This document shows, piece after piece, positions 1 through 6,580 of a stretch of DNA of 6,686 nt. Below the pieces are notes generated by a model. It saw only the letters and a program-made list of their open reading frames with translations, did no database searches and was not told where the DNA came from. The stretch's first letter is position 1, and each line of letters begins with the position of its first letter. The position numbers and the translations under genes are program-made. The stretch is from Christensenella sp. UBA5399 (GTDB lineage Bacteria; Bacillota; Clostridia; Christensenellales; Christensenellaceae): positions 15,922 to 22,607 of the forward strand of contig DHOD01000144.1 in NCBI GenBank assembly GCA_002407725.1. Reading direction: 5' to 3'.

Positions 1-1323
1 GTCTACCATACAGTTGTCTTCGTCCATGACGATCATGCCGCCCGACCCCATCATGGAGCCGTTGGCTACCAGGTTGTCATAGTCAATCTCAAGGCCGAGC
101 ATCGAGGAAGGAAGGCACCCGCCGGAAGGCCCGCCCGTCTGGACAGCCTTAAACTCTTTTCCATCGGGAATCCCGCCGCCAATGTCGTAAATAACCTCTT
201 TGAGCGTTGTTCCCATAGGGATCTCCACCAAACCGGTGTTGTTGATTTTTCCGCCCAGAGCAAAAACCTTTGTCCCCTTGGACTTCTCCGTCCCCATTGA
301 AGCGAACCACTCGGCGCCCTTCAAAAAGATCGCGGGGATATTTGCCAGGGTTTCCACATTATTGATAATGGTGGGCTTGCCAAACAATCCCTTGTTCGCG
401 GGGAACGGGGGCTTGGGCCTGGGCTCGCCGCGCTCGCCCTCGATAGACGCCATCAGCGCGGTTTCCTCACCACACACAAACGCGCCTGCGCCCAGCCTGA
501 TCTCCATATCGAAATCAAAGCCCGATTCAAAAATATTTTTGCCAAGCAATCCATATTTTTTTGCCTGGTCAATTGCAATTTGCAGCCTCTTTACCGCGAT
601 GGGATATTCTGCACGCACATACACATACCCCATATTTGCGCCAATCGCATAACCCGCTATCGCCATTGCCTCAATCACGCTATGCGGGTCGCCTTCCAGC
701 ACCGAGCGGTCCATGAACGCGCCCGGGTCGCCTTCGTCGGCATTGCATATAATATACTTCTGGTCCGACTGCGCGTTCGCACAGAACTGCCATTTCAGTC
801 CTGTCGGAAAACCGCCGCCGCCACGGCCCCTGAGGCCGGATTCTTTCATGACGTCAATAACCTGCTGCGGCGTATACTCCAGCAGGCACTTACCCAGCGC
901 CTTGTATCCTTCAAATGCAATGTATTCGTCAATTTGCTCCGGATCGATTACGCCGCAATTGCGAAGCGCAACACGTACCTGCTTTTTATAAAATCCAATT
1001 TCGTCTAGTGTTGTAGCAATGTCCTCCACTGCTTCCTCTTTATGCAGGAGCCGCTCTACGATACGCCCTTTCAGCAGATGTTCCTCCACAATTTCCGGAA
1101 CATCTTCCGCCGTAATCCTGCTATAAAAAGCGCCCTCAGGATAAACAATGACAATAGGGCCGGCTTCACACAGGCCAAAACAACCCGTCCTTACAACTTT
1201 TACCTCTTTTTCAAGGCCTTTGCTTTCCAATTCTGCTTCAAATCGCGTGATCACCTCCGGCGACCCTGACGATGTGCAGCCCGTACCCCCGCAAACGAGT
1301 ACATGGGACCGATAGAAATCCAT
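1..1323 (-). CDS. hndC: NuoF-like NAD(P)H/FMN subunit of a soluble hydrogenase (HndC/HydB type), C-terminus beyond the window
   Basis: This is the flavoprotein subunit that exchanges electrons between NAD(P)H and the iron-sulfur chain of a cytoplasmic, probably electron-bifurcating, [FeFe] hydrogenase. 441 codons are visible and the reading frame is still open at the left edge; family members usually have about 600 residues. Residues 1-90 form a thioredoxin-fold 2Fe-2S domain with C11, C16, C48 and C52 (Cx4C and Cx3C). The NuoF core follows: the glycine-rich NADH/FMN segment GLRGRGGGGFPTGLKW (163-178), NADEGDPGAFMDR (194-206), and GAGAFVCGEETAL (278-290). The C-terminal 4Fe-4S cysteine motif and any added ferredoxin domain lie outside the window. 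The ATG start has a GGAGGA site (1333-1338) 9 nt upstream. It follows hndB by 23 nt, so the two are probably co-transcribed. The close alternative is the same subunit in an NAD-linked formate dehydrogenase; the hndB neighbour favours a hydrogenase. Confidence 0.93.
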   Translation of the reverse strand, partial: MDFYRSHVLVCGGTGCTSSGSPEVITRFEAELESKGLEKEVKVVRTGCFGLCEAGPIVIVYPEGAFYSRITAEDVPEIVEEHLLKGRIVERLLHKEEAVEDIATTLDEIGFYKKQVRVALRNCGVIDPEQIDEYIAFEGYKALGKCLLEYTPQQVIDVMKESGLRGRGGGGFPTGLKWQFCANAQSDQKYIICNADEGDPGAFMDRSVLEGDPHSVIEAMAIAGYAIGANMGYVYVRAEYPIAVKRLQIAIDQAKKYGLLGKNIFESGFDFDMEIRLGAGAFVCGEETALMASIEGERGEPRPKPPFPANKGLFGKPTIINNVETLANIPAIFLKGAEWFASMGTEKSKGTKVFALGGKINNTGLVEIPMGTTLKEVIYDIGGGIPDGKEFKAVQTGGPSGGCLPSSMLGLEIDYDNLVANGSMMGSGGMIVMDEDNCMVD

Positions 1324-1346
1324 ATATACAAATCCTCCAAAAAAAT

Positions 1347-1724
1347 TTAAGCGTTATTCTTTTCGTAATAGCCTATGGTGTATTCCGTGACAGGATTGCC
1401 GTTGACCAAATGTTCCGTTATGATTTTCGGAACCATGTCAGGGCTTACTTTGACATAAGTAACCTTTTCCTGACCGGGAAGGTAAACCTCTACCAATGGC
1501 TCAAGCCTGCATACGCCAATGCAGCCTGTCTGCGAGACAGCTACATCCCCTAAATTGCGCTTTGCAACCTCGTCTACAAAAGCCTGCAACACCGGCCTTG
1601 CGCCGGCCGCTATGCCACATGTGGCCATACCGACAACAACGCGTTTATCCGCGTCCTGCTTACGTATATCCACCTTTTCCAATGTTTTTTTTCGGATTGC
1701 TTCCAGTTCTTGAAGCGACTTCAT
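1347..1724 (-). CDS. hndB: HndB-like (2Fe-2S) thioredoxin-fold hydrogenase subunit
   Basis: A complete small iron-sulfur protein of 125 residues, the usual size for HndB of NADP-reducing hydrogenases. It would sit in the cytoplasmic hydrogenase complex and pass electrons between the NuoF-like subunit and the rest. After a charged N-terminal helix (1-28) it shows the HndB signature GMATCGIAAGAR (32-43) and TGCIGVC (66-72), then the strand LEPLVEVYLPGQ (74-85). Only three cysteines are present (C36, C68, C72); the position that holds the second cysteine of the Cx4C pair in the related hndC N-terminal domain has none. To my knowledge this is common in HndB, so it is not by itself a defect. The ATG has a GGAGG (1733-1737) 8 nt upstream. 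It is the first gene of its transcription unit; no NuoE-like hndA lies upstream, where the next gene is ispH-rpsA behind a terminator. Confidence 0.9.
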   Translation of the reverse strand: MKSLQELEAIRKKTLEKVDIRKQDADKRVVVGMATCGIAAGARPVLQAFVDEVAKRNLGDVAVSQTGCIGVCRLEPLVEVYLPGQEKVTYVKVSPDMVPKIITEHLVNGNPVTEYTIGYYEKNNA

Positions 1725-1755
1725 TCTCTAACCCTCCATACGTTTTACTATATAA

Positions 1756-1773
1756 TTGATAATTTCTTAACAA
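1756..1773 (-). promoter_or_regulatory. Rex-like operator upstream of hndB
   Basis: The minus strand reads TTGTTAAGAAATTATCAA. The known clostridial Rex operator is TTGTTAA-N4-TTAACAA: the left half is perfect, the spacer is exactly 4 bp, and the right half matches 6 of 7. Rex is the repressor that leaves DNA when NADH is high, and hydrogenase and fermentation genes are typical targets. The site overlaps candidate promoter P2 and lies about 35-50 nt downstream of the start predicted for P1, so it could block P2 directly and P1 as a roadblock. No rex gene is in this window. The match is strong in form, but the region is AT-rich, which raises the odds of chance similarity. Confidence 0.55.
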
Positions 1774-1784
1774 TATCATGGCAA
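1756..1784 (-). promoter_or_regulatory. Candidate proximal promoter P2 of the hnd operon
   Basis: On the minus strand, TTGCCA (1779-1784, 5 of 6 matches to TTGACA) and TATCAA (1756-1761, 4 of 6 matches to TATAAT) are separated by exactly 17 bp. The start would fall near 1749, leaving a short leader of about 25 nt that carries the hndB ribosome binding site. Its spacer and -10 box coincide with the Rex-like palindrome at 1756-1773, the expected geometry for direct repression. The weak -10 box makes the call tentative. Confidence 0.4.
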
Positions 1785-1815
1785 AAAAAAACAATCTCTG
1801 CATTTGACCAGATTT

Positions 1816-1844
1816 ATTATAACAATTTATTCCATCAGCCGCAA
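1816..1844 (-). promoter_or_regulatory. Candidate distal promoter P1 of the hnd operon
   Basis: Reading the minus strand, TTGCGG (1839-1844) and a perfect TATAAT (1816-1821) are separated by exactly 17 bp, a sigma-A type layout. The -35 box is weak (3 of 6 matches), the -10 box is perfect. Transcription would start near 1809, giving a leader of about 85 nt before hndB. It lies in the AT-rich gap between the ispH-rpsA terminator and hndB, where a promoter is expected. Inferred from motif and position only. Confidence 0.55.
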
Positions 1845-1904
1845 CTATTTTGGCAGGAAATAAATAAATTTTTCACAATTTCATATTTATTCCTGATCAC
1901 CATC

Positions 1905-1928
1905 AAAAAAGGGCCTAAGCCCTTTTTT
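1905..1928 (-). terminator. Intrinsic terminator after ispH-rpsA
   Basis: A perfect inverted repeat AAAAAAGGGC-(4 nt)-GCCCTTTTTT starts 19 nt past the ispH-rpsA stop codon. On the minus strand it gives a hairpin with a GC core and a tract of six U, and it should end the xseA-to-rpsA transcript before the hnd operon. The structure is symmetric, so it would also stop transcription coming from the opposite direction. Confidence 0.85.
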
Positions 1929-1947
1929 AACAGTAACTCAAAAAATA

Positions 1948-4203
1948 TTATTCTTCTTCTTCGTCGTCTGTCTCCGCTTTGGGGAAGAAGTCCGCAAGCG
2001 AAGATGTCGCTTCTTCTACAGGCGGAATCTCGTAATGGAACCTTTCTTCCTGGTCTTTCCTGCCCCCGGCATCTCTCTCTGCCTTCTCCGGCTCGTCCAT
2101 CAATGCCCTTATGCTAAGGCTGATACGCTTTTTGGCAGGATTCACTTCCATGATTTTGGCCGTGATCTTGTCTCCAATGCGCAGTTCCTCTTCTACTTTC
2201 TCCAAACGCCTGTTTGTAACCTGCGATATGTGTACAAGGCCGTCGATTGTAGGTTCGAGCGATATAAACGCGCCAAACGGCATAATCCTTACCACTGTCC
2301 CGTCAACCGTATCGCCCACAATATACTTCTCGGGCGCCAAATCCCATGGCTTCGGCGAAAGCTGCTTAAGCCCAAGCGAGACACGCTTCTTTTCAGGGTC
2401 GACATTGAGTATCAGCACTTCCATTTCATCATTGACATTGAGTATGTCCGAAGGATGCTTAACCCGTGCCCATGCGATATCCGTAATGTGCAACAAGCCG
2501 TCCACGCCACCGATGTCGACAAACGCGCCAAAATCCGTCAGGCGTTTTACCTTGCCCTGGATCTTATCGCCTTTATTGAAGCCTTCATACAGCTTTTTCT
2601 CGTCCTCTTCCGCCTGTTTTTGCAATATGTTCTTGTGCGAGAGCACAAACCTACGCTGCCTCTTGTCCGCTTCAATAATGGTTACGTCAAGATCCTGATC
2701 CACAAACTCCGAAAGATCCTCAACATACTTCAACGACAGCTGGGATGCGGGAATAAACGCATCATACCCATCCAGCTTTGCCAGCACGCCACCCTTGACC
2801 ACCTTGTCCACTTTGACTGTGTAAACTTTACTCTCGTCAAGGTTTTCCACAAGCTCTTTCCACTTCAGCTTGGATTCAATGGATTTACGAGACAACTCGA
2901 CATTGCCCTCGCCGTCATTCAGCGTGACAACTTCCGCTTCAATCTCATCGCCTACATTGAACATCGTGGTAGGATCGACATCGCCTTCGGCTGTCAGATT
3001 CTCCCGCTTCAATATACCGTCGGATTTATACCCGATATTTACGCAAACTTCATTTTCATTGACATGGACGACAGTTCCCGATACCAGCTGCCCCCGCTTA
3101 ATATAAACAAAGGACTTCTCCAACTCCGCCATAAAATCTTCGCTCTCGGAAGATTCGCTTTCTTCAGAAGGTTCCGTTGCTTTATCTGAATCGGCTTTCA
3201 CCTCAGGCGCTTCGGCAACAACCTCTCCTGAATCCTCCTGATTTTCGGCCGCTTCCACCGTCTCCGGCGCTACTGCTTCCACTTCTGCTGCGGCGGTCTC
3301 GTTTACATCAGATTCTTCGTTAGTTGATTGTACCTGATTCTCTTCTGCCATAGCGTCCTTACCCAATTCGACTTCACTCATACGTGTCCAAACCTCCCTA
3401 ATTAACCAATCGGGCGTCGATGCGCCCGCAACAATACCTATTATATCATGGTTCGTGATATTTTCAAGAAAAATTTGCTCTACATTATCGATGTAATGCG
3501 TGTTTGCACATTTGCTGCTGCAAATGCGATAGAGTTTCTCCGTGTTGGAGGAATGCTTTCCCCCAACAACATACATTGCGTCCGCTTTTTCCGCAATTTC
3601 AGCCGCTTCGGCCTGACGCTTCTGCGTCGTATCGCATATGGAATTAAAAAACTCTATATCCGCAACCTTAGCGTCAAGCACCGGCGCCACACTGTCCCAC
3701 AGTTCGGATGTAATGGTCGTTTGTGCCACAACAAGCGCGCTCTCAAGCTGCGGCAGCTCCTCTGCCTGCGCGGCGGCATCCACCACATAAGTGCGCCCGC
3801 GGGCCCATCCCCGTATGCCAATGACCTCCGGATGGTCGGCGGCACCGACAATGATCACAGGCCTGTCCGCCGCGTTTTTAACTTTATCGTGTATACGCTT
3901 TACAAAAGGGCATGTCAGGTCCAGCGTATCAAATCCCTTTGCCTTGATTTTTTCATATATCTCCTGCGGCACGCCGTGCGAGCGTATGATCACCAATGTA
4001 TCGCCCGATTCTGGCAGGCTGTCCAGGTCATGCGTTACATGCACGCCATCCTGCTCCAGCTTGGCAATCACATCCTTATTGTGGATCAGTTCCCCGTAGG
4101 TGTAAATATTTGCGTACTTGCCGATGGTATCCTCTACCGCATCCATCGCGCGTTTGACGCCGAAGCAGAACCCTGCGTTTTTTGCCACAATAATCTCAAT
4201 CAT
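1948..4203 (-). CDS. ispH-rpsA: Fused 4-hydroxy-3-methylbut-2-enyl diphosphate reductase (IspH) and ribosomal protein S1
   Basis: A 751-residue two-part protein. Residues 1-280 are IspH, the 4Fe-4S enzyme that reduces HMBPP to IPP and DMAPP in the last step of the MEP pathway. The cluster cysteines C13, C98 and C190 are all present, as are H41, the H124-P-E126 catalytic motif, and SSNTEKL (218-224) for substrate binding. Residues 281-365 form a Glu/Asp/Ala/Ser-rich linker of low complexity. Four S1 RNA-binding repeats follow at about 368-440, 456-524, 543-613 and 628-699; the third and fourth are the most canonical (DFGAFVDIGGVDGLLHITD, 557-575). The C-terminus (745-751) is very acidic. Annotated IspH/S1 fusions are known in Clostridia, so this is unlikely to be an assembly error. 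The start ATG overlaps the end of plsC by 8 nt with only a weak ribosome binding site, which suggests translational coupling. A strong internal start signal near codon 275 may also yield S1 alone. Confidence 0.95.
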   Translation of the reverse strand: MIEIIVAKNAGFCFGVKRAMDAVEDTIGKYANIYTYGELIHNKDVIAKLEQDGVHVTHDLDSLPESGDTLVIIRSHGVPQEIYEKIKAKGFDTLDLTCPFVKRIHDKVKNAADRPVIIVGAADHPEVIGIRGWARGRTYVVDAAAQAEELPQLESALVVAQTTITSELWDSVAPVLDAKVADIEFFNSICDTTQKRQAEAAEIAEKADAMYVVGGKHSSNTEKLYRICSSKCANTHYIDNVEQIFLENITNHDIIGIVAGASTPDWLIREVWTRMSEVELGKDAMAEENQVQSTNEESDVNETAAAEVEAVAPETVEAAENQEDSGEVVAEAPEVKADSDKATEPSEESESSESEDFMAELEKSFVYIKRGQLVSGTVVHVNENEVCVNIGYKSDGILKRENLTAEGDVDPTTMFNVGDEIEAEVVTLNDGEGNVELSRKSIESKLKWKELVENLDESKVYTVKVDKVVKGGVLAKLDGYDAFIPASQLSLKYVEDLSEFVDQDLDVTIIEADKRQRRFVLSHKNILQKQAEEDEKKLYEGFNKGDKIQGKVKRLTDFGAFVDIGGVDGLLHITDIAWARVKHPSDILNVNDEMEVLILNVDPEKKRVSLGLKQLSPKPWDLAPEKYIVGDTVDGTVVRIMPFGAFISLEPTIDGLVHISQVTNRRLEKVEEELRIGDKITAKIMEVNPAKKRISLSIRALMDEPEKAERDAGGRKDQEERFHYEIPPVEEATSSLADFFPKAETDDEEEE
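3379..3399 (-). promoter_or_regulatory. Internal Shine-Dalgarno sequence and ATG at the IspH/S1 junction
   Basis: Within the fusion gene, AGGGAGG (3393-3399 on the minus strand) lies 11 nt before the in-frame ATG of Met275 (3379-3381), the point where the IspH domain ends. A second in-frame ATG, Met285 (3349-3351), has AAGGA (3356-3360) 4 nt upstream. Either could start a separate S1 protein of roughly 467-477 residues beginning with the acidic linker. The first motif also simply encodes the residues IREV of IspH, so it may be coincidental. Confidence 0.4.
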
Positions 4204-4789
4204 CGCGTTTGCTCATTTCCACAACCTTATCGTGCAGGTATTCTGTCGCCTTGTTGATCGAGCTGCTGTTGATCTTTTCACCCGCAACCGCCTTCAGGTC
4301 TATCGGCGGATCCACATACACCTTGATCTGGTGAAATAGTTTGTACCCGCCTTTGATGTAAACCGGTATGACCGGCACATCCGCACGCAAAGCCAAAAGC
4401 GCGGCCCCCTGCTCAAACGGGAGCACGCTGCCGCCCTTTGACCGCGTCCCCTCCGGGAATATCCCCAGCATCCGGCCCCCCTTGAGGGCGCCTATCGCGG
4501 TTTTGATCGCTTTCAGGTCTCCCTTTCCCCGCGCAACGGGGATTGTGTACAGCAGCTTTAAAAAAAAGCGTGCAACCGCCGTTTTATACAGCTCTTCTTT
4601 TGCCATGTAGCTTACCGGCTTATGCTTGACCACAAAGCCCAGAATGATGGGGTCCCAGTTGGATGTATGATGCGCAATGACAACGCTGCCGCCTTTTGGC
4701 GCGCGGAAATTTTCTTTTCCGATCACTCTGATAAAAAATACGGGCATCAGCACAATAAAAGCCAGCACCCTCAAGAAAGCGTAAAACAT
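4196..4789 (-). CDS. plsC: 1-acyl-sn-glycerol-3-phosphate acyltransferase (PlsC)
   Basis: This enzyme acylates lysophosphatidic acid to phosphatidic acid, the common precursor of membrane phospholipids, at the inner face of the cytoplasmic membrane. It has 197 residues, typical for short bacterial PlsC proteins. A hydrophobic N-terminal segment (about 3-21) should anchor it. The catalytic HX4D motif is H41-TSNW-D46, the conserved arginine of block II lies in VARGKGD (85-91), FPEGTRSKGG (111-120) binds the phosphate of the acceptor, and VPVIPVYIKG (138-147) is block IV. The ATG has AGGGGA about 10 nt upstream, inside the end of cmk. It starts 3 nt after the cmk stop codon and its own end overlaps the ispH start by 8 nt. 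The substrate (acyl-ACP or acyl-CoA) cannot be told from the sequence. Confidence 0.93.
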   Translation of the reverse strand: MFYAFLRVLAFIVLMPVFFIRVIGKENFRAPKGGSVVIAHHTSNWDPIILGFVVKHKPVSYMAKEELYKTAVARFFLKLLYTIPVARGKGDLKAIKTAIGALKGGRMLGIFPEGTRSKGGSVLPFEQGAALLALRADVPVIPVYIKGGYKLFHQIKVYVDPPIDLKAVAGEKINSSSINKATEYLHDKVVEMSKRDD

Positions 4790-4792
4790 GCG

Positions 4793-5455
4793 TCACCGTT
4801 CCCCTGTAATTGTCTCAATCATCAAATCCACTACTTCTTCCGCCATTATATCCGTCGTATCGATCAGCATTGCATCGTCCGCCTGCTTAAGCGGCGCAAA
4901 TGACCGGGAAGAATCATTCTTGTCCCTTGCAATGATCTCCTTTTCGATCTCCACCACATCTGCCGAAGGGTCTTTTTGCACCAGTTCCAAATACCGCCTT
5001 CTGGCGCGTTCCCCCGTACTGGCCGTCAGGAAAAACTTATGATCGGCATCCGGCAACACGTATGTCCCAATATCCCTGCCATCCATCACAATGTCATATT
5101 TCTCAGAAACACCACGCTGGATCTCCACCAGCCTGACCCGCACCTCCGGTATCACGGCAATGTCGCTTGACCCGCGCGAGATTTGCGGGGTTCTGATGTA
5201 TGGCATCACATCCTCGCCCTCCACAACAACCTTTTGCATGCCATGCTCATATTCTATCGCCATATCCATCGCCGGCAATTCGGCAATGACCGCTTCGGCG
5301 TCACTTGGGTTAATTCCCTTGTTTATCATATAGTAGGCGGCAGCCCTGTACATCGCCCCCGTGTCCAGGTAGTTATATCCCAGCTTTTTGGCAACCGCTT
5401 TTGCAACCGTGCTTTTTCCCGCGCCGGCAGGCCCGTCTATCGCTATTTCTTTCAT
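4793..5455 (-). CDS. cmk: Cytidylate kinase (CMP/dCMP kinase)
   Basis: Cytoplasmic nucleoside monophosphate kinase that phosphorylates CMP and dCMP with ATP, recycling CMP released by phospholipid synthesis and RNA turnover. Counting from the ATG at 5455, the protein has 220 residues, the family norm. The P-loop GPAGAGKS is at 8-15, the substrate-binding DTGAMYR at 31-37, RGSSD at 94-98, DGRDIGTYVLPDA at 125-137, and the lid/CMP region RDKNDSSRSFAPLKQADDA at 177-195. Start choice: an in-frame GTG lies two codons earlier (5461) and overlaps the ispA stop as GTGA. The AAAGGG ribosome binding site is about 10 nt from the ATG but only about 4 nt from the GTG, so I prefer the ATG. It sits in the conserved order cmk-plsC-ispH-rpsA. 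Confidence 0.95.
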   Translation of the reverse strand: MKEIAIDGPAGAGKSTVAKAVAKKLGYNYLDTGAMYRAAAYYMINKGINPSDAEAVIAELPAMDMAIEYEHGMQKVVVEGEDVMPYIRTPQISRGSSDIAVIPEVRVRLVEIQRGVSEKYDIVMDGRDIGTYVLPDADHKFFLTASTGERARRRYLELVQKDPSADVVEIEKEIIARDKNDSSRSFAPLKQADDAMLIDTTDIMAEEVVDLMIETITGER

Positions 5456-5457
5456 GG

Positions 5458-6345
5458 TCACATATCCCTTTCCAAAATACTGCGCGCCAACATGCGCAGC
5501 TGATCGGCCTTGCCGCCAAAAACATCCAGCGCACCCACCGCTTCTTCCGTCTTTTCCACCGCAATTTTCTTTGACTGGTCTACGCCGTACAGTGTCACAT
5601 AAGTAAACTTGTGCGCATCCTTATCTTTCCCCAGCGTTTTTCCCATTTTTACCTGATCGCCCGTCACGTCCAGTATATCGTCGATGATTTGGAAGGTCAG
5701 GCCAATATCCTCCCCGTACAGCGCGAGCGCCGCAATTTGCTTTTGATCGGGCTTGCACAGCAGCAAACCCGCCAGCAGCGCCGATTTGATCATCGCGCCT
5801 GTTTTGTGCGCGTGTACATATGTCAGCTCCTTGTCCGTCAGCATCTGCCCTTCGTTCTCAATATCCGCGCACTGCCCCGTGATCATGCCCGTAACGCCCG
5901 CGCCCCTGGCTACCTCGTCCATCGCCCGGACATGTGCCTCCAGATTTTGCGGAAAGCGCAAAGCGTTCCGCAGCATCACCTCGAACGCATAGTTTAACAG
6001 TCCGTCGCCCGCAAGAATGGCAAACGCTTCGCCAAACACCACATGGCTTGTCGGCTTGCCGCGCCGCATTTCGTCGTTGTCCATGGCGGGCAGGTCGTCG
6101 TGTACCAGTGAATATGTATGGATCATCTCAATGGCGCAGGCAATGTCCAGCGTCTCCGCCGCATCGCCGTTCAGCAGCTCGTTCGCCATCAGGTTAAGCA
6201 CCGGCCTGAGCCGTTTGCCCCCTGCGCGCAGGCTGTAACCCATTGCGCTTCTCAGCGTTTCATTGGCGCCTTCAATCGCTTCCAGCTCCGTCAGGCGCGC
6301 ATTTACTTTCTCGATATATGGCGCAATGTCCGGTTGCTTATTCAT
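5458..6345 (-). CDS. ispA: Farnesyl diphosphate synthase (short-chain polyprenyl synthase)
   Basis: It condenses DMAPP with two IPP units to make farnesyl diphosphate (C15), the precursor of undecaprenyl carrier lipid and quinone or other prenyl tails. With the ATG at 6345 it has 295 residues, usual for bacterial IspA. The first aspartate-rich motif is DDLPAMD (83-89) followed by the RRG of NDEMRRGKPT (90-99); the second is DDILD (222-226) in FQIIDDILDVTGD. GGKRLRP (42-48) binds IPP, and GKDKDAHKFTYV (239-250) is the conserved Lys region. Tyr78, five residues before the first motif, matches the bacterial farnesyl type. The frame stays open for 40 codons upstream to an ATG at 6465, but that extension is very basic, lacks homology-like features and lies wholly within xseB, so I reject it. 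Its start overlaps the xseB end by 8 nt. It supplies the step after IspH, which is encoded three genes downstream. Confidence 0.95.
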   Translation of the reverse strand: MNKQPDIAPYIEKVNARLTELEAIEGANETLRSAMGYSLRAGGKRLRPVLNLMANELLNGDAAETLDIACAIEMIHTYSLVHDDLPAMDNDEMRRGKPTSHVVFGEAFAILAGDGLLNYAFEVMLRNALRFPQNLEAHVRAMDEVARGAGVTGMITGQCADIENEGQMLTDKELTYVHAHKTGAMIKSALLAGLLLCKPDQKQIAALALYGEDIGLTFQIIDDILDVTGDQVKMGKTLGKDKDAHKFTYVTLYGVDQSKKIAVEKTEEAVGALDVFGGKADQLRMLARSILERDM

Positions 6346-6580
6346 CTTCCGTCTCGCTTTCTTCCCTGCCAATGACTTCAATTTCTTTCTCAAAGCCTTG
6401 CAACAGCTTTTCCGCTTTGCGCGCAGTTTGTTCTCCCTGTTTATACAGTTCAACCGCTTCCGCAAGCTTTAAATCCCCGCCCGACAGCTTCTTGGAAATA
6501 TCCTCTAGTTCCTCAAGGTATGTTTCAATGTCCTTTGCCAAACCCGTTACCCCGTTCCTCTGTTTTATCGATGTGCGCAT
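6338..6580 (-). CDS. xseB: Exodeoxyribonuclease VII small subunit (XseB)
   Basis: The small subunit of exonuclease VII, which binds in several copies to the helical arm of XseA and is needed for single-stranded DNA degradation. The visible fold is two helices: DIETYLEELEDISKKLSGGD and LKLAEAVELYKQGEQTARKAEKLL, matching the family pattern of an LEEI-x-LxxGD core followed by an EAxxLYxxG helix. The tail is acidic. Start choice is open: the ATG at 6580 has GGAG with a 6 nt spacer and gives 80 residues; an ATG at 6592 has a poorer site; a TTG at 6541 with GGGG 7 nt upstream would give 67 residues and remove most of the unusual N-terminus. It overlaps the xseA end by 56 nt with the start used here, and ispA by 8 nt. 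Confidence 0.88.
   Translation of the reverse strand: MRTSIKQRNGVTGLAKDIETYLEELEDISKKLSGGDLKLAEAVELYKQGEQTARKAEKLLQGFEKEIEVIGREESETEDE

Noticed and set aside
281..365. Idea that a frameshift or stop separates IspH from S1.
   Set aside because: These numbers are residue positions of the fusion protein. The frame is continuous through the linker with no stop codon and composition suited to a flexible acidic linker.
1783..1814. Weak hairpin (AATCT/AGATT) followed by nine T on the minus strand in the hnd leader, like an attenuator.
   Set aside because: The 5 bp AT-rich stem is too weak and its first arm lies at or before the predicted start of the distal transcript, so it would hardly form in RNA.
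1861..1878. Second Rex-like half site (TTGTGAA on the minus strand) upstream of promoter P1.
   Set aside because: The left half is perfect, but the right half matches only 3 of 7 positions; in such AT-rich DNA this is not enough to call an operator.
2035..3189. Long plus-strand open frame of 384 codons opposite the S1 half of ispH-rpsA.
   Set aside because: It is antisense to a clearly real gene with conserved S1 repeats, has no recognisable domain, and its composition (many His, Arg, Phe and Leu) is that of a shadow frame.
3448..4257. Plus-strand open frame of 269 codons opposite the IspH half of the fusion.
   Set aside because: Antisense shadow of the conserved IspH coding sequence; no motif and no credible ribosome binding context.
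6346..6465. Upstream in-frame extension of ispA by 40 residues.
   Set aside because: The extra peptide is almost all Lys/Arg and lies inside xseB in another frame; the ATG at 6345 gives the normal IspA length and start.
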